Source of the DNA: Akkermansiaceae bacterium
Lineage (GTDB): Bacteria > Verrucomicrobiota > Verrucomicrobiia > Verrucomicrobiales > Akkermansiaceae
Length of the DNA: 5,303 nucleotides
Reading direction: 5' to 3'
Assembly: GCA_020627645.1 (NCBI GenBank)
Contig: JAHDGN010000029.1
Coordinates: 1-5,303 of the forward strand
Below the pieces are notes generated by a model. That model worked only from the letters and a program-made list of their open reading frames with translations, had not been told where the DNA came from and did no database searches. Both the position numbers and the translations under genes were made by a program. Below are positions 1 through 5,303 of the stretch, in pieces. Each line of letters starts with the position of its first letter. The first letter of the stretch is position 1.

Positions 1-1186
1 CGTGGATTTGGTAGAAGTTAACTTCGGGATGCCAGGTTTCGGCTTCGGCTGAGGAGATTTTGATGTTGAAGAGTTTGGAGGTGAGGGTGAAGAGGCCGTC
101 CATGACTTTGTCGACGGGGAAGTAGGGGCGAAGTTGTTCGGTATCGAAGTCGAACAATTCTTTGCGTTGTTTTTCGGCCCAGTACGAGACGTCCCATGGG
201 TTGAGAGGGGTGGACGGGGAGTTGGTTTTGCTGGCTTTGTAGTCTTGAAGGGTTTGGATTTCTTCGTCGAATTGGTCTTTGATTTTGGCGTGGAGGTCGT
301 GAGTGAAATTGAGGGCGGTTTGGCCGTTTTTGGCCATGCGGCGTTGGAGGATGTGGTCGGAGAAGTTTTCGTGCCCGAGAAGGGTGGCTTTTTCGGTTCG
401 GAGCTCGATGATTTGCCAGATGAGTTGGGTGTTGTCGTGTTTGCCTTCGCGTCCGATGGTCCCATTCGCTTCCCAGACTTGCTGGCGGAGGGCATCGTTG
501 TCGGCGTGTTGGAGGACGGGGAAGAAGGAGGTGACTTGGAGGGTGAAGCGCCATTTGCCCTCTTGTCCTTTGGATTTGGCGGATTCGGCGGCGGCTGTTT
601 TGGCAGATTCGGGTAGGCCGGAGAGTTGGTTTTCGTCGTCGATGTAGAGTTCCCATTCGTTGGTGGAGTCGAGGACGTTTTCGGAAAATTTTTGGGTTAG
701 TTTGGCGAGTTCAGCGTTGATTTCGAACATGCGCTTTTTCGAGTCCGAGTCTAAGTCAGCTCCGGCGGAGGTGAAGTCGTGGCAGGTTTCTTCGAGGTAG
801 CGTTTTTGGATTGGAGAGAGGGTTTGGGCAGCTGGGGATTGAGAAAATGATTTGAGGACTTGCCAGAGTTGGTCGTCGAGGGAGATGGAGGAGGTGAATT
901 CGGAGACGAGGGGGAGTGTTTCATTGAGGGCGGTTCGAAGGTCGTCAGAGTTGGCGACGGAATCGAGATGGTTGACTCGGCCCCAGGCTCGGTCGAGGTC
1001 ATCAGTGGAGGTTTCGAGGGCGGCGAACGTGTTTTCAAAGGTCGCTTCGGCTGGGGGGGTGGCTTTGATGGTCTCGATGTTTTTTTTGCCCGTTTCGATG
1101 GCGCTGGTGATGGCTTCTTTGATGTGATCAGGGGTGAGGGTAGACCATTGGATATGAAAATCGGTGGCGAGGAATGGATTGCTCAT
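1..1186 (-). CDS. prlC: Oligopeptidase A, M3 family zinc metallopeptidase (N-terminal 395 codons, cut by the left edge)
   Basis: This reading frame is open from ATG at 1186 to the window edge. From memory, the translation aligns along its whole length with E. coli oligopeptidase A (PrlC/OpdA, about 680 aa). The N-terminus MSNPFLATDF corresponds to PrlC MTNPLL. Other shared blocks are an HLDSVANS-type segment near residue 73, NPWDVSYWAEKQR at 329-341, EQLRPYFP at 350-357 and WHPEV at 385-389. These lie in the helical N-terminal half of the M3 fold. The catalytic HEFGH motif would fall near residue 470, outside the window, so activity cannot be judged here. Family members are cytoplasmic endopeptidases that degrade short peptides, including cleaved signal peptides. 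The start is supported by the match to PrlC, but the upstream bases are C/T-rich with no Shine-Dalgarno site. The gene lies 159 bases downstream of the M56 gene on the same strand. Other M3A members, such as a dipeptidyl carboxypeptidase, are possible but fit less well. Confidence 0.93.
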   Translation of the reverse strand, partial: MSNPFLATDFHIQWSTLTPDHIKEAITSAIETGKKNIETIKATPPAEATFENTFAALETSTDDLDRAWGRVNHLDSVANSDDLRTALNETLPLVSEFTSSISLDDQLWQVLKSFSQSPAAQTLSPIQKRYLEETCHDFTSAGADLDSDSKKRMFEINAELAKLTQKFSENVLDSTNEWELYIDDENQLSGLPESAKTAAAESAKSKGQEGKWRFTLQVTSFFPVLQHADNDALRQQVWEANGTIGREGKHDNTQLIWQIIELRTEKATLLGHENFSDHILQRRMAKNGQTALNFTHDLHAKIKDQFDEEIQTLQDYKASKTNSPSTPLNPWDVSYWAEKQRKELFDFDTEQLRPYFPVDKVMDGLFTLTSKLFNIKISSAEAETWHPEVNFYQIH

Positions 1187-1345
1187 GGCGGGAGAATGAG
1201 CAGAAGGTTGCTGGGAGGAAAGGATGAAGAAAGGGAATTAGGGGGTGATTAGCGGAGGTGCGAACCGACGAAAATCTCCAGGTCGACTGGATTGATGTTC
1301 TTGGGGGAGGACTGGTGTTGACGTTTTTTTTGCGATGGCCGATTT
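1187..1345. other. Intergenic gap between the M56 gene and prlC
   Basis: This 159-base gap lies downstream of the M56 stop codon and upstream of the prlC start, both read on the minus strand. It holds no gene I can recognise. A weak hairpin can be drawn around ccaggtcgactgg near 1279-1291, with only four paired bases on each arm. No stem followed by a T-run reads as a convincing terminator on the minus strand. The 40 bases before prlC are C/T-rich on the coding strand. The gap could hold a prlC promoter, but I cannot point to -35 and -10 boxes. Confidence 0.6.
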
Positions 1346-2296
1346 TTAATCTGCCGGGAAAGGGTTGGCGGTGAAGCGGAGTTCGGCTTCGGTGAAGACT
1401 TCGATGGGTGCTACTTTTTCTGGTGCGTTTTGTTGGGGGACGAAGCGGACGACGCTGAGGGCGATTGCGCTGGTGGCGGTGAGGAGGATGGTGCTGATGA
1501 GGAGAAGTGATTGGCGGTTGGAACGATTGGAGAGAAATAGGATGCGTTCGCGAAGGGGGACGTGTCCGGCCATGGCAAGAGCGAGTGGTGGAGCGGATGC
1601 GGTTTGGGCCACGTCGCAAAGAGCATGGGCGTAGGTTTTTGGGTCGGCTCCGCGGTTGAGGAGGTGTGCGTCGCAGGCGTATTCGCACTGGGTGAGGAAG
1701 GTGCGTCGGAGCCACCACACAGCGGGATTAAACCAATGGAAGAGGCAGGTGAGTTGGGCGAGAGCAGCTGCCCAGAGGTCTTTCCGCTGAACGTGGCCGA
1801 GTTCGTGAAGGAGGGCCATTTTGAGAGTGTCGCCGGACCATGTTCGGTAGTTCGATGGAAGATAAATTGTTGGCTTGAGGATGCCTGCAACGACGGGAGA
1901 GTTGAGATCTGGGTGGATTCGGAGCTGAACGGTGGTTGCGATGTTGAGTTGGCTGAGGGTTTCTTGGAAGAGATCGAGTTGAGGTGCTGGAGAGGATTGC
2001 TGGTGCCAACGTTGGAAGGAAAAGAGGTCGTTGAGAGCTCGGAGTGAGAAAATTAAGAAGCCGCCCAGCCAGATTACAGGAAGTAGGAGCGATGGGATGT
2101 GGGAAGTTGAAGAGGTGGTTGTTGCTGAGGTGGCGACCGTGATAACGTGTTTAGGGAGGAAGGTAAGGAGGGGGAGGATGAGGAGGAGTGTGAGGACTGT
2201 TACGGTGACTTTGGGGTCGATGGCTGGGTTGCGACGAATGACGACCCAGGTCGCAAGGGCAGTTAGAAGGGAGAAGATGAGGGAGGGAAGGAGCAT
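1346..2296 (-). CDS. M56 family (BlaR1/MecR1-type) membrane zinc metalloprotease without a sensor domain
   Basis: This 316-aa protein has the M56 layout. Hydrophobic segments lie at about residues 2-20, 30-47, 67-88 and 264-284. The cytoplasmic protease part carries PVVAGILKPTIYLP (134-147), the zinc motif HELGH (164-168) and a QCEYACDAHLL segment in which E205 is the likely third zinc ligand. In BlaR1/MecR1 the protease responds to an outside signal and leads to inactivation of the partner BlaI-type repressor, which is encoded just upstream here with a 16-base gap. Staphylococcal BlaR1 ends in a penicillin-binding domain of about 260 aa. This protein instead stops about 33 residues after the last membrane segment, so it cannot sense beta-lactams that way, and its signal is unknown. 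I chose ATG 2296 because it opens directly with the first membrane segment. A longer in-frame start at 2392 would lie inside blaI and add a Ser/Thr/Asn-rich, non-conserved leader. No Shine-Dalgarno site is visible. Confidence 0.9.
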   Translation of the reverse strand: MLLPSLIFSLLTALATWVVIRRNPAIDPKVTVTVLTLLLILPLLTFLPKHVITVATSATTTSSTSHIPSLLLPVIWLGGFLIFSLRALNDLFSFQRWHQQSSPAPQLDLFQETLSQLNIATTVQLRIHPDLNSPVVAGILKPTIYLPSNYRTWSGDTLKMALLHELGHVQRKDLWAAALAQLTCLFHWFNPAVWWLRRTFLTQCEYACDAHLLNRGADPKTYAHALCDVAQTASAPPLALAMAGHVPLRERILFLSNRSNRQSLLLISTILLTATSAIALSVVRFVPQQNAPEKVAPIEVFTEAELRFTANPFPAD

Positions 2297-2312
2297 GGAA
2301 TCGAGGGTGGGA

Positions 2313-2696
2313 TTATTTGATGAGCTTTCGGATTTCGTCGATTTCGGCCTCGGTGAGTTGTTGGTCGTTTGGGTCGAGGAGTGCTGCGACAAGATTTTCG
2401 GGTTTTCCCTTAAAGAAGGTTCCGAGCAAGTTTTTTAACGCGGTTCGTTTGGCCTTACTTTCATTGATGACGGGGCTGTAGAGATAGCGGCGTCCTTGTT
2501 TGGAGTGTTTGACCATGTCCTTGTTTTCGAGCGTGGCAAGAAGTGCTCGGACGGCGGAGTATGATGGTGGATCAGGGAGTTGGTCCTGGACATCTTGAGC
2601 GGTGGCTTCTCCGAGGCGGTAGAGGATGTCGAGGATCTGGCGTTCGCGGCGGGATAATTCGCCTTTTTCCAAACGGTTCATGTGGGGAGGATACAT
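2313..2696 (-). CDS. BlaI/MecI/CopY family winged-helix transcriptional repressor
   Basis: This 127-aa protein matches the BlaI/MecI family in length (staphylococcal BlaI is about 126 aa) and layout. A winged helix covers about residues 14-77: LSRRERQILDIL is the first helix, PPSYSAVRALLATLE (43-57) the recognition helix region, and KQGRRYLYSPV (66-76) the wing. The rest, rich in Lys, Leu and acidic residues and ending in EAEIDEIRKLIK, corresponds to the dimerisation part. Such repressors bind DNA as dimers and are inactivated when the partner M56 protease is triggered. That partner is the next gene, 16 bases downstream, so the two are almost certainly co-transcribed. Repression of its own promoter is usual in the family and a dyad lies upstream. 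The start is uncertain: ATG 2696 is chosen, ATG 2681 would give 122 aa, and a TTG at 2720 is unlikely. None has a good ribosome binding site. The targets cannot be told from sequence, and resistance genes are not implied. Confidence 0.92.
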   Translation of the reverse strand: MYPPHMNRLEKGELSRRERQILDILYRLGEATAQDVQDQLPDPPSYSAVRALLATLENKDMVKHSKQGRRYLYSPVINESKAKRTALKNLLGTFFKGKPENLVAALLDPNDQQLTEAEIDEIRKLIK

Positions 2697-2771
2697 GCTG
2701 CTAAAAAAACCGCAAACCAAAATGTTGGATTTTCAGCACTCTTGTTTACGGAAGGCGGTTGAGTTTGTGAG
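2697..2771. promoter_or_regulatory. Divergent promoter region between blaI-type repressor and dinG
   Basis: These 75 bases separate two divergent start codons and so must hold the promoter of the repressor/protease pair and, most likely, that of dinG. I could not identify convincing -35/-10 pairs on either strand. There is an imperfect dyad: CCGCAAAC at 2710-2717 and GTTTACGG at 2744-2751, matching as inverted repeats at 7 of 8 positions with 26 bases between them. The classical BlaI/CopY operator core TACA-N2-TGTA is not present. No LexA-type box was seen. Confidence 0.5.
2710..2751. repeat. Imperfect inverted repeat, possible operator
   Basis: The arms are CCGCAAAC (2710-2717) and GTTTACGG (2744-2751). 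The reverse complement of the left arm is GTTTGCGG, a single mismatch from the right arm. The arm centres are about 34 bases apart, close to three helical turns, which would place both arms on the same face of the DNA. The position fits an autoregulatory operator for the adjacent repressor. It could also be chance in a short region, so this is a tentative call. Confidence 0.3.
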
Positions 2772-4775
2772 ATGGGGTGGTTAGAAAAGGGGGTGATTTC
2801 ATTGGGAGGAGGGGAAAGTTTTGCGGATGAGATGCGTCGTTTTTTTTCGGGAAACGGTTCGTTGTCGAAGTCGCCAGATTTTGAGTTTCGGGCGGAGCAG
2901 CAGGAGATGGCGGGGGAGGTGGCGGAGGCTTTGGATGAGGGACGGAGTTTGGTGATTGAGGCGGGAACGGGGGTGGGGAAGTCTTTGGCCTATTTGGTGC
3001 CGGCGATTGAGTTTGCGTTGAGAGAGGGGAGGAAGGCGGTGATTTCAACGCATACCATTAATTTGCAGGAGCAGTTGATGGGGAAGGATATGCCGATTGT
3101 GCGAAAGTTGTTGGGGGAAGATTTTGAGGCGGTTTTGTTGAAGGGGCGGAAAAATTATTTGTGCCCGATGAGGTTGAGGAGGGCGGTGGATAGTGGCGGA
3201 GATTTATTTTCTTCGAGTGAGCAAGAGGAGTTGATGGAGATTTGGAGGTGGTCTGAGGGGACGAAGGATGGGACTCGGAGTGATTTGGATTTTGAGCCTT
3301 CTTTGAAGGTTTGGTTGCAGGTCTGCAGTGAAGCGCATGTGTGTACGCAGCGGGTTTGCGGTCCTCGGGGGAATTGTTTTTTTCAGGAAGCAAGGAAGCG
3401 GGCTCAATCGGCTCGGGTCTTGGTGGTGAATCATAGTTTGTTTTTTTCTCTTTTGGATCCGGAAGAGATGGAGCGTGAAGAGGAGGGTGGATTTTTGGTG
3501 CCGAATGATTTCGTTATTTTTGATGAGGCTCACACTTTGGAGGGGGTGGCGGCCAAGGCTTTGGGATTGCAGTTGAGTCAGTCAGGATTGAGATTTGATC
3601 TACAGAGGTTATATCATCCTAAGACGGGGAAGGGTTTGTTGAAGTATGCGGGTGCTGATGCGGCGATTGAGGCAGCACGAAAAGTGTTCGATGAGGCGGA
3701 TTATTTTTTCGATAGTATTGGAGATGCGGTGAGTTTTTCAGACTGGGGTAAGGAGTGTCGGGTGAGGCAGCCAGATTTGGTGGAGAATACGCTGGCTGCT
3801 CCGTTGCGTGAGTGTTGGGGGTTAATCGAGGAGGCAGCGGAGGCTGAAGAGGATGAGTCGCGGAGGGCTGAGTTGAGAGAGGGTGCTAGGCGTTTGAGAG
3901 AAGTGCATGGTGGGGTGAAGCTATTTTTAGATCAGGAAGATGAGGGGAGTGTTTATTGGGTTGAAAAGACAGGGTATGAAGGGACGGCATTTTCGTTGAA
4001 TGCGGCTCCTGTCCGTGTGGCTGATCGTTTGAGGGGTTTGTTGTTTGGGTTGGATAAGATTTGCATTACAACGAGTGCTACGTTGGGAACGGGTGATGAT
4101 GGGTTGAGTTATTTTCGGCAGCGAGTTGGTGCCGACAATGTCAAGGCGGTTCAGATTGGAAGCCCGTTCGACTATGCGAAGCAGATGTCGATTTTTGTGA
4201 TGAAGTCGATGCCTGATCCTCGTGATGATGATTATGAGAAGATGTTAATTCATTGGATCGAGCGGGTCTTGCTTAAGACTCAGGGGAAAGCTTTTGTCTT
4301 GTTCACGAGCCATCGAGTTTTGAGATCGGTGGCTGAAGAAATGGAGGAATTTTTTGAAGAGAATGGCCTGCGGTTGTTGGCTCAGGGGATGGGGATGCCT
4401 CGGCAAAGGATGGTTGAGGAATTTAAAGATGATGTGAATAGCGTCTTATTTGGGACAGAGAGTTTTTGGGCGGGAGTTGATGTACCTGGGGAGTCATTGA
4501 GTAATGTGATTATTACTCGATTACCCTTTGCGGTTCCTGATCACCCCTTAACAGCGGCAAGGTTGGAAGAAATTGAAGCTGAGGGGGGGAACTCATTCAT
4601 GGGATATTCGGTTCCTGAGGCTGTGATTAAGCTTAGGCAAGGAGTGGGACGATTGATTCGAACGAAGAAAGACGAAGGGATGGTGGTGATTTTGGATAAT
4701 CGGGTGGTGACCAAGCGCTATGGAAAGGTGTTTTTGGAGGCGTTGCCGCCGGCACCAGTTAAGGTGGTTGATTGA
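2772..4775 (+). CDS. dinG: DinG-type ATP-dependent Fe-S DNA helicase (XPD-like superfamily 2)
   Basis: This 667-aa protein carries the full DinG helicase motif set. Motif I (Walker A) EAGTGVGKS is at 63-71, motif Ia STHTINLQEQL at 92-102, motif II DEAH at 251-254, motif III TTSATL at 433-438, motif V FGTESFWAGVDVPG at 560-573 and motif VI QGVGRLIR at 623-630. Four cysteines, C131, C191, C196 and C202, match the 4Fe-4S ligands of E. coli DinG (C120, C194, C199, C205), with the same X4 and X5 spacing in the last three. The family unwinds DNA 5' to 3', including R-loops, D-loops and other structures met by replication forks. There is no N-terminal exonuclease domain as in Gram-positive DinG, and the length is near that of the E. 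coli protein (716 aa). ATG 2772 is used; GGAAGG sits about 15 bases upstream, rather far. GTG 2793 and ATG 2832 are alternative starts, since residues 1-34 precede the conserved FEFRAEQQEMA block. The gene is divergent from the repressor and convergent with aroD. Confidence 0.95.
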   Translation: MGWLEKGVISLGGGESFADEMRRFFSGNGSLSKSPDFEFRAEQQEMAGEVAEALDEGRSLVIEAGTGVGKSLAYLVPAIEFALREGRKAVISTHTINLQEQLMGKDMPIVRKLLGEDFEAVLLKGRKNYLCPMRLRRAVDSGGDLFSSSEQEELMEIWRWSEGTKDGTRSDLDFEPSLKVWLQVCSEAHVCTQRVCGPRGNCFFQEARKRAQSARVLVVNHSLFFSLLDPEEMEREEEGGFLVPNDFVIFDEAHTLEGVAAKALGLQLSQSGLRFDLQRLYHPKTGKGLLKYAGADAAIEAARKVFDEADYFFDSIGDAVSFSDWGKECRVRQPDLVENTLAAPLRECWGLIEEAAEAEEDESRRAELREGARRLREVHGGVKLFLDQEDEGSVYWVEKTGYEGTAFSLNAAPVRVADRLRGLLFGLDKICITTSATLGTGDDGLSYFRQRVGADNVKAVQIGSPFDYAKQMSIFVMKSMPDPRDDDYEKMLIHWIERVLLKTQGKAFVLFTSHRVLRSVAEEMEEFFEENGLRLLAQGMGMPRQRMVEEFKDDVNSVLFGTESFWAGVDVPGESLSNVIITRLPFAVPDHPLTAARLEEIEAEGGNSFMGYSVPEAVIKLRQGVGRLIRTKKDEGMVVILDNRVVTKRYGKVFLEALPPAPVKVVD

Positions 4776-4795
4776 AATGGTATGGGAGGTTGTTT

Positions 4796-5303
4796 TTAGA
4801 CTGAGAGAGATTCTTTTAGGAGTCTGGCTGGCCATTGATTTGGAGCGGTGGGTGAATCTCCCAAGTACCCGTAGTTAAGAATGGATCCTGCTTTGGCCAT
4901 GAGTGGCCGGGCGGCTGCTCCGATTGGTCCCATGCCCATGATGGCGGCGGGGGCACCCAACAAATCCAAGAGTTGGAGGTGTGTGGAGATGTCGCGTGGT
5001 GAATTTACCATGAGGGCGAATTTAAGGATGTCGGCCTTGGGGTTCTGTTTTGCGATCAGTTCTTCGATTTTTGGGGTTTTTTCGAAGTTGTGAAATGAAC
5101 CGATGATAGGAATTCCCTTATTTTTAGCCTCGCTAATTATGGTGCTGAGGATGTCGAAATCTCTTAGTTCAATATCAATCGCGGATGCGAAGGGAAGGAG
5201 TTCGCGATATCCATGGCTTCGTTTTTCGATATTCCAGTCGTTTTGACCTCCTTCTTGTGGGCCTCGTGCGGTGATAATGATTGGGGTCGGGATCTTTTTG
5301 GCG
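4796..5303 (-). CDS. aroD: Type I 3-dehydroquinate dehydratase (C-terminal 168 codons, cut by the right edge)
   Basis: This frame runs open from the right edge to TAA at 4796-4798. It catalyses step three of the shikimate pathway, 3-dehydroquinate to 3-dehydroshikimate, through a Schiff base on lysine, in the cytoplasm. Numbering from the first whole codon, the type I signatures appear in order: PIIITARGPQEGG with R13 (the substrate-binding Arg near position 82 in enteric AroD), IDIEL with E45, SFHNFEKTP with the catalytic His H71, and ADILKFALM with the Schiff-base lysine K94. A GMGPIGAAARP segment follows, with R132 probably equal to R213, and Q156 in APNQWP sits where the lid Gln is expected. 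All key residues in the visible part are present. Family members are about 230-250 aa, so roughly 70 N-terminal residues and the start codon lie outside. The gene converges on dinG with only 20 bases between the stop codons. A fused partner domain upstream of the visible part cannot be excluded. Confidence 0.93.
   Translation of the reverse strand, partial: AKKIPTPIIITARGPQEGGQNDWNIEKRSHGYRELLPFASAIDIELRDFDILSTIISEAKNKGIPIIGSFHNFEKTPKIEELIAKQNPKADILKFALMVNSPRDISTHLQLLDLLGAPAAIMGMGPIGAAARPLMAKAGSILNYGYLGDSPTAPNQWPARLLKESLSV

Noticed and set aside
134..616. A 160-codon open frame on the plus strand, together with other frames opposite prlC
   Set aside because: It lies antisense to prlC, whose translation aligns with a known family end to end. 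Its repetitive Gly/Val/Phe composition is what the strand skew produces.
1270..1295. Hairpin around ccaggtcgactgg as a terminator after the M56 gene
   Set aside because: Only four base pairs per arm and no following T-run on the minus strand.
1562..2047. A 161-codon open frame on the plus strand opposite the M56 gene
   Set aside because: It overlaps the clear M56 coding sequence with HELGH and membrane segments, and shows no recognisable domain.
2297..2392. N-terminal extension of the M56 protein from an ATG at 2392
   Set aside because: It would overlap the 3' part of the repressor gene by about 80 bases and adds a low-complexity Ser/Thr/Asn leader, while ATG 2296 begins right at the first membrane segment.
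2697..2720. Repressor start at TTG 2720
   Set aside because: The extra residues VCGFFSS are not like any BlaI N-terminus, and the dyad would then overlap the coding region.
2746..3533. Minus-strand open frames opposite the dinG N-terminal half
   Set aside because: They are Pro/Ser/Lys-rich mirror frames of a gene with all helicase motifs intact.
4881..5093. A 70-codon plus-strand open frame
   Set aside because: It is antisense to aroD, whose catalytic His and Lys motifs fix the real frame.

Overview
The window reads as ordinary chromosomal DNA of a Gram-negative-type bacterium. I infer a PVC-group organism, most likely Verrucomicrobiota, with moderate to low confidence. The reasons are a BlaI/M56 regulator pair of a kind common in Verrucomicrobiota, Planctomycetota and Acidobacteriota, a type I dehydroquinase, roughly balanced base composition, and start codons without clear Shine-Dalgarno sites. 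No mobile element, tRNA, rRNA or CRISPR array was seen.

Layout from left to right. Positions 1-1186 (minus strand) hold the first 395 codons of an M3-family oligopeptidase A (prlC). Its catalytic part lies beyond the left edge. A gene-free gap follows at 1187-1345. Positions 1346-2296 (minus) encode an M56 (BlaR1/MecR1-type) membrane zinc protease with no C-terminal sensor domain. Positions 2313-2696 (minus) encode its partner, a BlaI/MecI-type winged-helix repressor. A 75-bp divergent gap at 2697-2771 separates this pair from 2772-4775 (plus), a complete DinG-type Fe-S DNA helicase. Twenty bases later, and convergent with it, 4796-5303 (minus) holds the C-terminal 168 codons of type I 3-dehydroquinate dehydratase (aroD), which runs off the right edge.

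How the genes work together. blaI and the M56 gene form a classic repressor/protease signalling pair with a 16-base gap, read from the divergent region. prlC lies downstream on the same strand and may or may not belong to that transcript. dinG and aroD are housekeeping genes for DNA repair/replication and for aromatic amino acid synthesis, with no obvious functional tie to the pair.

The most striking large-scale signal is compositional. The plus strand is rich in G and T and poor in C throughout, whichever strand is coding, so codon third positions are mostly G/T in dinG and C/A in the minus-strand genes. I found no strong evidence of a new biological system. The points most worth checking are the sensor-less M56 protein, the dyad upstream of blaI, and the strand skew.
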